Below, piece after piece: positions 1-10,181 of a stretch of 64,000 nucleotides of DNA. The translations under genes were made by a program, and so were the position numbers. The stretch is from Erinaceus europaeus (Eukaryota > Chordata > Mammalia > Eulipotyphla > Erinaceidae): the NCBI RefSeq assembly GCF_950295315.1, contig NC_080171.1, positions 35,715,698-35,779,697 of the forward strand. Reading direction: 5' to 3'. The first letter of the stretch is position 1. Each line of letters starts with the position of its first letter. The notes below the pieces were generated by a model. That model ran no database searches, was not told where the DNA came from, and saw only the letters and a list, made by a program, of their open reading frames with translations.

Positions 1-1036
1 CCATAGCAATTAAGCAAGAGCAAGGAATTAAAAGTATACATATTGGAAGAGAAGTCAAACTGTCACTATTTGCAGATGATATGATAGTATACATAGAAAA
101 ACCAAAACAGTCCAGTAGGAAGTTCTTGTAAATTATCAGGCAATATAATGTCAGGCTACAAAATAAACATACAACAGTCTACAGCATTCCTTTAAACAAA
201 TATTAAATTAGAAGAAGAGATCCAGAAATCTGTTCCATTCACTATAGTAACCAAGCAATAAAATATCTAGGAATAAACATAACAAAAGAAATGAAAGACT
301 TGTATAACTGAAAACTATGAGCACTATTTAAGGAAATATAAAAAGACACATAGTAGTGGAAAGGTATTTCATTTTCATGGATTGAAAGAATTATTATCAT
401 CAAAATGAATATTTTACCCAGAGCCATATACAAATATAATGGAATCCCCATCAAGTTCCCACCAAATTATTAAATAGAATAGAACAAAACCTCAAAAAAT
501 AAGTTTATCTGAAGCCAGAAAACACCTAGAATTGCCAAAAGCAGTCTTGAGAAGAAAAGAACAGAAATGAAGGCATTACACTCCCAGGTCTTAAACTATA
601 TTATAGGGCTATTGTAATCAAAACTGCCTGGTACTGGAATAAAAATAGACACACTGACCAGTGTAATGAAATTAAATAATAAGCCCCTCTACCTACGGAC
701 ATCTAATTTTTGACAAGGGTACCCAAACTATTAAACAAGAAAATGAGAGTCTCTTCAACAAATGGTGTTGGGAAAATAAGGTGGAAGCATGCAGAAAAAT
801 GAAACTAAACCACTACATTTCACCACACACAGAAAAACAAACTCCAAATGGATGAAGTATCTTCATTTTAGACCAGAAACTAATACATACTTAGAGGAAA
901 ATATTGGCAAAACTCTTTCCTACCTACATTTTATAGGCATCTTCAATGATAAAGTTTGATTACAAGAAAGACAAAATCAAAAACAAACTCATAGAACTAC
1001 ATTAAATTGAAAAGCTTCTGGACAGCAAAAGAAACA
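1..1036 (+). pseudogene. L1 ORF2 remnant (RT motif C to C-terminal half)
   Basis: The first ~100 bases translate to the end of an L1 reverse transcriptase, including the catalytic block [12 protein letters not shown]. The rest follows the ORF2 thumb and C-terminal segments (for example [18 protein letters not shown] and FDKGTQTIK-like), with many stops and frameshifts. The window starts inside the element, so the 5' limit is unknown. Near 1036 the ORF2 match stops in the segment coding for the KSFW-AKET region and jumps directly to the distal L1 3'UTR. The end of ORF2 and the proximal 3'UTR are therefore missing. It is an old copy, clearly more diverged than those at 8376 and 23826. Confidence 0.9.
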
Positions 1037-1682
1037 ATCATCCTTTAGCTTCGTCACTCGGGTGAGACCTTTCCTTTCATACTAGTCTCTAATTCCATTC
1101 CAGGTGTTCCACTTCCCAATAAAGTCCCCAAACCTAGATATAGACCAGGTCCTCTGAGATAGAGCATATGTTCACACGTGTCCATAAACCAGGGAAAAAT
1201 ATATAGGTGAAAGCAGAAGTATACAAAAGTCTGCAGAGAGTAACCCCCCAACACTTCATCTTCACTATTCCAGCCTTTAGGTCTATAATTGTTCAACAAT
1301 TTGCTTGGCTTTGTATGTTAACTCTCTTTTCAGCCACCAGGTTCCAGATGCCGGCATGATGCCGACCAGACTTCCCTGGACTGAGGACCCCACCAATATG
1401 TCCTGGAGCTCTGCTTCCCCAGAGTGCCACCCTACTAGGGAGAGAGAGAGAGGCAGACTGGTAGAATGGATCAACCAGTCAATACCCATGTTCAGTGGGG
1501 GAGCAATTACAGAAGCCAGACCTTCCACCTTCTGCAACCCACAAGGACCCTGGGTCCATACTCCCAGAGGGATAGAGAATGGGAAAGCTATCAGGGGAGT
1601 GGATGGGATATGGAGACTGGGTGGTGGGAATTGTGTAGAGTTGTACCCCTCCCATCCTATGGTTTTGTTAATGTCTCCTTTC

Positions 1683-1718
<36 letters not shown>

Positions 1719-1740
1719 ACAAATAAATAAATAATGGGGG
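1037..1740 (+). mobile_element. L1 3'UTR, distal ~690 bp, with AAAT-rich tail
   Basis: This matches the distal part of the long L1 3'UTR seen complete at 10182-11550. It runs from the segment with 'ctcgggtgagacc' through 'ggttccagatgc' to the G-rich stretch at ~1587-1630 and the terminal 'cctttcttaaataaa'. An (AAAT)n tail follows at 1683-1735. Together with 1-1036 it is either one internally deleted L1 or two abutting fragments. Confidence 0.88.
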
Positions 1741-1744
1741 TGGA

Positions 1745-1880
1745 GGTTGGGCCGGGGGAGGTAGCATAATAGGTATGCAAAGAGACTCTCATGTCTGAGG
1801 CTCCAAAGTTCAATCTCCTGCCCTACTGTAAGCCAGAACTAAGTAGTGCTCTGGAGAAAAATATAAAAAGAAAAAGGACT
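1745..1880 (+). mobile_element. tRNA-derived SINE, second family (lacks the CT-rich tail body)
   Basis: The core is a 'gtagcataataggtatgcaaagagactctcatg' head, 'aggctccaaag', a degenerate box B (gttcaatctcc), and 'agccagaactaagtagtgctctgg', followed by an A-rich tail. The same core recurs at 37320 on the plus strand and 36530 and 31715 on the minus strand. I treat it as a second SINE family of this genome. Confidence 0.75.
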
Positions 1881-1987
1881 TTGGCAATGTCTGCACTGCC
1901 ACTGTTCTTACTAAGAGATTTAAAAAAAGAAAAAGAAAAAGAAAAAGAAACCATCACCCAAACAAAATGACCTTAGAGAACGGAGAA

Positions 1988-2206
1988 GTTTTTTTTTTCC
2001 TCCAGGGTTATGGCTGGGGCTGGTTACCTACTCTATGAATCCACTGCTCCTAGAGGCCATTTTCACTATCTTGTTGCCCTTATTGTTATCTTATTGTTGT
2101 TGTTGTTGTTGTTGTTGTCATTGGATAGGACAGAGAGAAGTCAAGAGAGGAGGGGAAGACAGAAAGTAGGGAGAGAAAGATAAATACCTGCAGACCTGCT
2201 TCACCA
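1988..2206 (-). mobile_element. tRNA-derived SINE, main family, long 3' form, truncated
   Basis: Reading right to left, it has the 'gaagcaggtctgcaggt' segment, the pyrimidine-rich body, a (CAA)n stretch (seen as (TTG)n at 2094-2118) and the extra 3' module (complement of 'ctccagggttatggctgggg') ending in an oligo-T run. The tRNA-like head is missing where L1 sequence begins at ~2207. Confidence 0.85.
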
Positions 2207-2768
2207 AAGAAGAGATACAAAAGACTAGCAAACATGAAAAAATTCTCCAAATCATTGATTGCCAGATGCAAATAAAGGCAATAATGAGATATCACTTCAC
2301 TCCTTTGAGAAAGTCATACATGAGAAACAATAGGGACAACAAATGCTGAAGAGCTTATGGGAGTAAAGGAACGCTCCTGAACTGCTGGTGGAATGAGAAT
2401 TGGTTCAACTCCTGTGGAGAGCAGTCTGGAGAATTCTCAGAAGGCTAGAAATGAACCTACCCTACAACCCAGAAATTCCTTTCCTGGGGATATATCCTAA
2501 GGAACCAAACACATCCACCCCAAAAGATATGTATACACCTATGTTCATGGCAGCATAATTTATAATAGCCAAAACTTGGAGGCAACTCAGGTGTCCAACA
2601 ACAGGTGAATGACTTAGAAAGTGTGACATGTATATACAATGTAATACTACTCAAGTATTAAAAATGATGAATTTACCTTCCTCATCTCATCTTAGATGGA
2701 GCTTGAAGGAATCATATTAAATGAGATAAGCCAGAAGGAGAGGTATGAATATGGGGTGATCTTATTCA

Positions 2769-2780
2769 CATAAAGAAACT
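2769..2780. repeat. Target-site duplication, left copy (short Vingi)
   Basis: The 12-bp sequence 'cataaagaaact' is repeated exactly at 3349-3360, immediately outside both ends of the Vingi-derived element. This fixes the element as 2781-3348. Confidence 0.92.
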
Positions 2781-2787
2781 TCTACTT

Positions 2788-3258
2788 CTAGCATTTGCCC
2801 TTCTTCCGTAGCCAGTCAACAGCGTCAGGTTGAGCCTGATGTAAAGTTTTGAGACCTCCTTTGAATCTGGAGAGGTGGCAGTCGTTGACTATGTGGGTCA
2901 TAGTCTGTCTGTAGCCGCAGGGGCAGTTCGGGTCGTCTCTGGCTCCCCAGCGGTGGAACATAGCGGCGCACCGGCCATGGCCTGTTCGATAGCGATTGAG
3001 GAGGGCCCAATCATAACGTGCTAGGTCAAAGCCGGGTTGACGCTTGCAGGGGTCTGTGATGAGGTGTTTGTTCTTTACCTCAGCTGACTGCCAACTCTGT
3101 TTCCAAGAGTCTGGAACAGAGAAGTTCAGTGTAGGCGTAGGAGACCAGATTGCATGACGAGACATCAAACATTGGACAGGGAGGACTCGAAGAGCATGAC
3201 AAACAGCTTGAAAGCTGTCAGGAGCTTGTTGCTGGCTTTGAAAGTGACTGGGATCCAT
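2788..3258 (-). CDS. Intact in-frame fusion ORF: Vingi N-terminus joined to C-terminal zinc-knuckle-like domain (156 aa)
   Basis: A true ATG at 3258-3256 opens MDPSHFQSQQQ, the same N-terminus as the full Vingi ORF. After ~30 residues the frame passes through the deletion junction and continues in the native C-terminal frame (IWSPTPTLNF, then the basic HLITDPCKRQPGFDLARYDW segment) to a C-x-C-x7-H-x4-C motif (CPCG...H...C). It ends with DWLRKKGKC and a TAG stop. Endonuclease and reverse transcriptase are entirely absent. C-terminal Cys/His motifs of this kind occur in many non-LTR retrotransposon proteins and are generally thought to bind nucleic acid. Whether this protein is made is unknown. 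The frame is uninterrupted although the larger copy at 50137 has several lesions. Confidence 0.72.
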   Translation of the reverse strand: MDPSHFQSQQQAPDSFQAVCHALRVLPVQCLMSRHAIWSPTPTLNFSVPDSWKQSWQSAEVKNKHLITDPCKRQPGFDLARYDWALLNRYRTGHGRCAAMFHRWGARDDPNCPCGYRQTMTHIVNDCHLSRFKGGLKTLHQAQPDAVDWLRKKGKC

Positions 3259-3278
3259 GTGGATTCAGTCGGCTAGGA

Positions 3279-3348
3279 AGGATCATCAGTTTCCCCAATG
3301 AATGGGTACTCACGGGATGCACCACGGGAAGGTTGATCCAATGCATCC
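3279..3348 (-). ncRNA. Candidate HDV-like self-cleaving ribozyme at 5' end of the short Vingi
   Basis: This is the same 70-nt 5' segment as at 50137-50206. Reading the minus strand from 3348: P1 GGGATGC with GCATCCC, P2 GGATC with GATCC (5 bp, one more than in the larger copy), P3 ACC with GGT around a 7-nt loop, P4 CCCA with TGGG, and a joining strand containing ACTGAT before the 3' strand of P2. The order and nesting are those of HDV-like ribozymes. The fold was made by hand and activity is untested. Confidence 0.5.
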
Positions 3349-3360
3349 CATAAAGAAACT
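3349..3360. repeat. Target-site duplication, right copy (short Vingi)
   Basis: Exact second copy of the 12-bp 'cataaagaaact' at 2769-2780. Confidence 0.92.
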
Positions 3361-3602
3361 GAGAAATAAGAACAGAAGGGGAAACAAAAAGCAGACTTTG
3401 AACTGTGTTTGGTGTATTGCATCAAAGTAAAGAACTCTGGGGGATGGGAAAAGGAGCATTTCAGGGCCCAGTGCTCGATGGTGGAGGAGGACCTAGACAG
3501 GGGATCATAGTGTTTTTGAAGAAAACTGAGAAATTTACACATGTACCTACATCTGTATTTACTGTTTACTATAAAACCATTAATCCCAATAAAAATTTTT
3601 TA

Positions 3603-4329
3603 AAAATCTGTGGACAAGTGCATTATCTTCTCTGTATGAATTTCTTCTTCTATTGAATGTCAAAACATAAATTATTCCAAAGATAGTGTACAATTTAAAT
3701 ATGGTGCTGTATATAAGATGAATAAGAAAGTACTTGGTGTATATTAAGCATTAAATAAATACCATTAGTAATTAAATGTATTTTGTTATAATAGCAATGA
3801 CAGTTTTCTTAGCATGTTATGTTGTAAAAATCCTCTCTTCAACTGTGGAAAACTTTCTATTGGAAGATGAGTTGTTGTTATTTTAGGAACAGGCCATATG
3901 CATACTTATACAGTATATGTGACTAAACTTATATGCTTGCATTAAAAAGTGACTGCTTTTTAATGATTTAAAACCATCTTCATAGTCACAAGAATTCATT
4001 TCATGAAAGGGAAGGAACAAGTGGCTGATATACACATGATAAATTAATGAGAGAAAGCTAATTAAGGAATGCAAATTAAAACTCAAAGATATTGCTACAA
4101 TTACAAGATTTAACGTCTAGTTAAAAATGTTTAAATGCCATTCAAGTTCAAATACTGGCTTTGACAATGAGTGTAGTAAAGCTTATACACATGTAGAGGA
4201 TTGAAGCTATACTCTCAATATTTCTACAATATTTTAAACCAATGATAAACTGATAAAATTTAAAATGAAATTAGAACGTCTTCATAAAACATGGTGAAAC
4301 AAACTGTAGCAGGGATGCATGCCCTTAAA
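3603..4329. other. AT-rich sequence, nothing recognised
   Basis: There is no coding frame of note and no repeat I recognise. It may include old diverged repeat material. Confidence 0.6.
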
Positions 4330-4545
4330 ACACAGTCAGAAGGGACGAGACAGTGATGCACCTAGTTGAGTACACATGTTACTATGCACAAAGACTTGGG
4401 TTCAAGTCCCTGGCCCTACCAACAGGGGGAGAAGCTCTACCAGTGGTAAAGCAGTCAATCAGGTTTCTTTCTTTCTCTGTCCCTCTCCATCTCTCTCTTC
4501 CTTCTTAGTTTATCTCTGTCTCTAATAAATAAGTAGATGATAGCT
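4330..4545 (+). mobile_element. tRNA-derived SINE, main family
   Basis: It has the diverged head 'gtgatgcacctagttgagtacacatg', box-B-like 'gggttcaagtccc', the 'aagctctaccagtggtaaagc' hairpin region, a pyrimidine-rich body and an AATAAATAAG tail. A purine tract follows. Confidence 0.88.
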
Positions 4546-4555
4546 AGCTAGATAG

Positions 4556-4567
4556 AAAAAAAGAAAA

Positions 4568-4598
<31 letters not shown>

Positions 4599-4635
4599 GA
4601 AGGAAGGAAGGAAGAAAGGAAGAAAGAAAAAAAGC
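4556..4635 (+). repeat. (GAAA)n/(GGAA)n simple repeat
   Basis: Tandem GAAA and GGAA units directly follow the SINE tail and probably grew from it. Confidence 0.95.
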
Positions 4636-4639
4636 CAAT

Positions 4640-5639
4640 TATGTGAGACATACAGATTAACATCAGTGAATCACCAGAGAACCATCTGGTCATTTCAAGC
4701 ACCTGTATTTTTTATAGTGGGTGACTAAAAACCCTTGGTGTTGGCAGGGAGAGGGAGGTTGGAGTAGAAGCCACAACATCAGCAAAGTGTAGAGTCACAG
4801 TGGTATAAATTGCAGACCTAGCAGGTAGAAGTAAAAAGCTGGGGGAGGGGGGAGGCAGTCAAGTCTCCAGGACTCCAGTAAGCTCCACTACTGAACAGAA
4901 AATTTCCCATGTGGCAATCTGAAACTGCTGCTGAGACTGGACTCTCCGTTCTAGAAATTGTAGCAGGCATATGGTAGCAGACCAAATTCTCTCCCCTTGC
5001 CTCTAGCTAATCCTGAGAAATTCTGATTTCAGTAATAGCAACAATCACAGATTATAGCAACCTTCCCTCTGGATAGAGTCTGGCAAAGTCCTGTAGTTGC
5101 AAGATTTGATGTGGGAGTAGGGGAAGATCCAAGACTCTGAGGACAAGCAAGTATCCAGAGCTCAAGTGAGATGCTTCAGATAGGAAAGAGAGATCCATAT
5201 GTGACCACTTAAGGCTGAGTGCTGTGACGAGGTAGACAATCCATGCAGTTCTAGCAGGCATGATGTGACAGTCAGAGACTCCCTCTATCTGTGGGTCCAG
5301 AGCTATGCCACTACCATAAATCTAGAGACACACTAGTCTTCCAGATTCCAGGGTAGAAATGGGCCACTACTTGTAGATGGATGTTGCACCCAGGAACCCC
5401 AGCCACCACTGCAGGCACAGCATGACAGGCTAAACTCTCTTACTGTTCGAAATCCAGGAAAGTCAGACTCCAAAGCAAAACACCAGTGGCAAGAGATTCC
5501 CAGAACTAAGAAGAAGAATCTGGGACTTCAGTTGTTGAGTTCAGAGGATGTGTCTGGTCACAAGAGAAGAGTAGACTATGCAGAAATGTTTACCCAGGCT
5601 GTCTTCCCTATCCAGAGCAGTGAAAGAAGGAAACACTCA
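4640..5639. other. No recognised feature
   Basis: This ~1 kb of intermediate GC contains no frame that resembles a known protein and no repeat I can name. The longest open stretch (minus strand 5052-5261) shows no recognisable domain. Confidence 0.5.
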
Positions 5640-5654
5640 AGAAATTGACCCTCT

Positions 5655-5952
5655 GGGAGTCGGGCAGTAGCACAGCGGGTTAAGCGCACGTGGCACAAAG
5701 CACAAGGATCAGTGTAAGGATCCCGGTTTGAGCCCCTGGCTCCCCACCTGCAGGGGAGTCACTTCTCAGGCGGTGAAGCAGGTCTGCAGGTGTCTCTCTT
5801 TCTCTCCCCCTCTCTGTCTTCCCCTCCTCGGTCCATTTCTCTCTGTCCTATAAAACAACGATGACATCAATAACAACAACAATAACTATAACAATAAAAC
5901 AACAAGGGCAACAAAAGGGAATAAATAAATAATAGAAAAAATATATAAAAAA
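5655..5952 (+). mobile_element. tRNA-derived SINE, main family, full length, with target-site duplication
   Basis: It begins 'gggagtcgggcagtagcacagcggg' (box A region), then has box B 'ggtttgagccc', 'ccccacctgcagggg', the hairpin region and CT-rich body, then 'caacaagggcaacaaaagggaataaataaat'. The 15-bp duplication 'agaaattgaccctct' flanks it at 5640-5654 and 5953-5967. Confidence 0.95.
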
Positions 5953-6129
5953 AGAAATTGACCCTCTTCCCTCACCTACCCAAGCTCCAATAAATAAATA
6001 AATACAGAAGTGAAAAATTGAGCTGCCTTCTGGGAAAAAAAAAGGGCAGATGCTTAACTTCTGTAACAGACTGAATAAGAAAGAAAATTCCCTAGAAATC
6101 AAGACCACAAACAACCAAAGCAATCTGAG

Positions 6130-7690
6130 AGAAAAGAAGAAAAATCATACTTCCTGACTTCAAATTATACTACAAAATAATAGTAATCAGGACAGTATTA
6201 TCACAGAATCATACACCAAAAAATATAATAGGACAGAAAACTCAGGAATAACTCCTCACACATATGGTCAAATAATTTTGGCAAAAGAGTCAGAATGATA
6301 AAATGAGGGGGAAAAAACCTTCTTGAACAAATGGTGCTAGAAAGCCACATGCAAATAAATAAATAAAATAAACTACATTACTGTTTAATACTATTCACCA
6401 AAAAAGTAACTAAAATATAGTTAAAAATATGGATTTACGTTCTAAAACCATAAAATATATAGGATGAAATATAAGTTATATATCTTTGGCCTTTAACCTC
6501 ACAAATATTTTTGAAAACTCAACTTCAGTGGAATGGGAAACAAAAGCAAAAATAAACAGAAGGGACTGCTGAATTCAAAAAGCTCTCACAAAGCAAAATA
6601 ATTGAGGAGAAAACAGAAAGGTAACCTATGAACTAGGAGAAGATATTTTTATGCGACATATCTGACAAGCATTGAAATCAAAACTATATGAAGAATTCTC
6701 ACAATTCAACAACAAAGATCAACCACCTGTCAAAAACAAAATACACCAAAAGCCTAGTAGATATTACTCTGAAGAGGACAGATAGATGGCCTAGTGGCAC
6801 ATGAAAAGAAATGACAAACATAATTTGTCATTATGAAAATACAAATAGAATTAAGTATGAGATAGCATCTCATACCTGTGAGGATGACCTGTAAAGCATA
6901 AGAAACAGTAGGTATTGGTAAGGATGTGGAGAAGAAACTGTTATACAACATTGGTGGGAATGTACATCCTCTATAGAAATAGTACAGAGATTTCTTTTAT
7001 TAAATGTTTAATTATTTACTTACTGCATACAGAGATAAAGCAAGAGGAAAGGGGAGGATAGAGAGGGAGAAAGAGAGAGACCCACAGCACTGCTTCACCA
7101 CTTGCAAAGCTTTACCCCTACTGGTAGGGACCAGGCTTGAAGCATGGGTCCTTATGCATTGTAGCATGTACACTCTACTAGGTGCACCATCAGCCAGCCC
7201 CCTAAATATTTCTTAAATAACTAAAACTGAAAATAATATATTTCGTGATTCCTAAACATTTATTCAAATGAATGATTACTTGCACCCCAACTTTCATAAA
7301 AGCTTATTTGTAATAATCATTACATGGAATCAACCTAAATGCCCATCAGCTTATAGCTGGACAAAATGGATAGATAAATATGGCACTCAAATTCAGTGGA
7401 ATACTACTCAGACAGTTAAAAAGTGTGTCCTTTTGTGACAACAGGGATATAACTTGAAATGTTTATAGTAAGTGTACTAAGTCAGAAAATTATAAGACAA
7501 ATATAAGATGGCTCCACTCATGTGAATTATAAATAGTCAAAGCAAATAAACTGACAAAATCCGACAAAAACAATATATTCAGATTCAGTGAAAATGATGT
7601 AACTAGAGGGAAGAGGTGTGGGTAAGAGGAATGGGTAGAGTGGAAAATTCTTTGGTGGTGGGAAGTCCTATTAAATTTTGTCTTTTTAAA
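6130..7690 (+). mobile_element. Ancient L1 fragment (ORF2 C-terminus), interrupted by a SINE
   Basis: The segments resemble the shared mammalian L1 ORF2 3' half: 'gaacaaatggtgctag', 'aggatgtggagaagaaac...ttggtgggaatgtac', and 'tgcccatcagcttatagctggacaaaatggatagataaatatggc'. All are heavily decayed. A minus-strand SINE sits inside at ~6995-7202. It is probably a pre-insectivore L1. Confidence 0.75.
6995..7202 (-). mobile_element. tRNA-derived SINE, main family
   Basis: Complementary-strand SINE: purine-rich block 'aggatagagagggagaaagagagaga', then 'actgcttcaccacttgcaaagc', the box B complement 'caggcttgaagcatggg', and the head complement ending 'ggtgcaccatcagccagcccc'. Confidence 0.88.
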
Positions 7691-7956
7691 AAATTTTTCT
7701 ATTAGTGATATATTAATGGTTTATGAGATTATAAAATAAGAAGAGTATAATTCCACACACCTAGCCAACCACTAAAATTTTAAAACCCCTCTCCCCCTGA
7801 AAATCACCATTGTTCTAAAAGTTGTAGAAAGGGAGAGAACCAAACTGACTCTGACTAAAACTCTGGTGGCTATCAGAGGTGATGGCAGCTGGGATAGTTG
7901 GATGGTTCCATTTGGTGTGACAATACACTAACTTTTATGATAGGTGAAGTGAAATA

Positions 7957-7958
7957 CG

Positions 7959-8000
<42 letters not shown>
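7957..8000 (+). repeat. (CA)n microsatellite
   Basis: An almost pure CA dinucleotide run of ~40 bp. Confidence 0.97.
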
Positions 8001-8001
<1 letters not shown>

Positions 8002-8323
8002 CTATATTCCTAAGATCCTGAAATATTGTAAATCAGTGTTAAATTGGTCATATTTAAAATAATTTATTTCTATCTCTTAAAAATCTGACATTAGATGCTT
8101 AGTTCTGGGTTTTCTTTATGAGTTGGCTTTATTTTACCTCTGGCACTATACACAGTGGTTGCTATTTGTTGGTGCTATGAAGTTCATACACTCAACTGTG
8201 AAGCTGTACTCCCAAATATCTTATAGCTTTGTAAATTAGTAATACATCAATAAGATTTTCTGAAAATAAACTAAAAAAACTTTGGTGATCTAATGGAATT
8301 GAATATAGTCAACTCCATTATTT

Positions 8324-8375
8324 AAAGAAATGCCACATCAAAAAGTACATGAAACAAAAATGCATATACTGAGAA
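8324..8375. repeat. 52-bp target-site duplication, left copy
   Basis: Identical to 11558-11609 over 52 bases, of which 48-52 are unambiguous given the A-rich edge. It flanks the L1 at 8376-11557. This is much longer than the ~7-20 bp usual for L1. Confidence 0.93.
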
Positions 8376-10181
8376 GTTCTTGCCATAGCAATAAGGCAAG
8401 AGAAAGAAATCAAAGGAATACAGATTGGAAGGGAAGAAGTCAAGCTCTCACTATTTGCAGATGATATGATAGTATACATAGAAAAACCTAAAGAATCCAG
8501 CAGAAAACTACTGGAAGTTATTAGGCAATATAGCAAAGTATCAGGCTACAAAAATAATGTACAAAACTCAGTGGCGTTTCTTTATGCAAACACTAAATCT
8601 GAAGAAGAAGACATCCAGAAATCACTCCCATTTACTGTTTCAGCAAAATCAATCAAATACCTAGGAATAAAGTTGACCAAAGAAGTGAAAGACTTGTATA
8701 CTGAAAACTATGAGTCGCTACTCAAGGAAATAGAAACTAATACCAAGAAAATGGAAAGATATCCCATGCTCATGGATTGGAAGAATAAATATCATCAAAA
8801 TGAATATTCTCCCCAGAACCATATACAAATTTAATGCAATACCCATCAAAGTTCCACCAAGATTCTTTAAGAGAATAGAACAAACACTACAATCATTTAT
8901 CTGGAACCTGAAAACACCTAGAATTGCCAAAACCATCTTGAGGAAAAGAAACAGAAATGGAGGCATCACACTCCCAGACCTTGAACTATATTATAAATCC
9001 ATCATCATCAAAACAGCATGGTACTGGAACAAAAATAGGAACACAGACCAGTGGAACAGAATTGAAAGCCCAGAAATAAATCCCCACACCTATGGACATC
9101 TAATCTTTGATAAGGGGGCCCAAAGGATTAAATGGAAAAAGGAGGCTCTCTTCAATAAATGGTGCTGGGAAAACTGGGTTGTAACATGCAGAAGAATGAA
9201 ATTGAACCACTTTACCTCACCAGAAACAAACATCAACTCCAAATGGATCAAAGACCTAGATGTCAGACCAGAAACAATCAAATACTTAGAGGAAAACATT
9301 GGTAAAACACTTTCCCACCTACACCTCAAGGACATCTTTGATGAATCAAACCCAATTGCAAGGAAGACTAAAGCAGAAACAAACCAATGGGACTACCTCA
9401 AATTGAAAAGCTTCTGCACATCCAAAGAAACTATTGAACAAAGAGACCCCTCACAGAATGGGAGAAGATCTTCACATGCCAGACATCAGACAAGAAACTA
9501 ATCACCAAAATATATAAAGAGCTCAGCAAAATTAGCACCAAAAAAGCAAATGACCCCATTCAAAAGTGGGCAGAGGATATGAACAAAACATTCACCTCAG
9601 AGGAGATCCAAAAGGCTAACAAACATATCAAAAACTGCTCTAGGTCACTGATTGTCAGAGAAATGCAAATTAAGACAACACTAAGATACCACCTCATTCC
9701 TGTAAGAATGGCATACATCAAAAAGGACAGCAGCAACAAATGCTGGAGAGGCTGTGGGGACAGAGGAACCCTCTTGCATTGATGGTAGGAATGTAAATTG
9801 GTACAGCCTCTGTGGAGAGCAGTCTGGAAAACTCTCAGAAGGCTAGACATGGACCTTCCATATGATCCAGTAATTCCTCTCCTGGGATTATACCCCAAGG
9901 ACTCCATAACACCCAACCAAAAAGAGGTGTGTACTCCTTTGTTCGTAGCAGCACAATTCATAATAGCTAAAACCTGGAAGCAACCCAGGTGCTCAATACC
10001 AGATGAGTGGCTGAGAAAGCTGTGGTATATATACACAATGGAATACTATGCAGCTATCAAGAACAATGAACCCACCTTCTCTGACCCATCTTGGACAGAG
10101 CTAGAAGGAATTATGTTAAGTGAGCTAAGTCAGAAAGATAAAGATGAATATGGTATGATCCCACTCATCAACAGAAGTTGA
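8376..10181 (+). pseudogene. L1 ORF2, C-terminal half, frameshifted
   Basis: It encodes the end of the RT ([16 protein letters not shown]), the thumb and the C-terminal domain, including the Cys-rich block [13 protein letters not shown], and ends MIPLINRS then TGA. The frame breaks near 8750-8790 and at ~9432. At ~9432 a 4-nt unit (ACAA) is missing compared with the intact minus-strand copy at 34566-36384, so the reading changes from [14 protein letters not shown] to [12 protein letters not shown] later stop falls at ~9780. Endonuclease and the first RT blocks are absent through 5' truncation. Confidence 0.93.

Larger units (their letters stand above)
2781..3348 (-). mobile_element. Non-autonomous, internally deleted Vingi non-LTR retrotransposon (568 bp)
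   Basis: On the minus strand it begins 'gggatgcattggatcaacc', the same 5' end as the near-complete Vingi at 50137. It follows that element to 'gagtcctcc', jumps ~2.5 kb to the position equivalent to ~52803, and continues to the same 3' end just beyond the stop codon. The junction (plus-strand ~3177-3182) shows a possible 2-bp CC microhomology. Both ends are complete and flanked by a 12-bp target-site duplication, so it inserted as a unit copied from an already deleted RNA or source. My recollection is that internally deleted Vingi families have been described in hedgehog. Whether this copy belongs to one cannot be decided here. Confidence 0.93.
2207..3602 (+). mobile_element. L1 3' end (short-3'UTR lineage), split by a Vingi insertion
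   Basis: Bases 2207-2780 encode the ORF2 C-terminus with several lesions: EEIQK..., MRYHFTPLRKSYMRN-like, and the segment ending at 'gaatatggggtgatc'. The element resumes at 3349 after the minus-strand Vingi copy and runs through a ~250-bp 3'UTR to 'cattaatcccaataaaaa'. The 3'UTR resembles that of the L1 at 55627-57317 and not the long type. The Vingi insertion is therefore younger than this L1. Confidence 0.88.

Noticed and set aside
7690..7930. Possible minus-strand L1 3'UTR fragment
   Set aside because: A few phrases ('gtataattccacacacc') resemble the distal 3'UTR complement, but the match is too weak to annotate.
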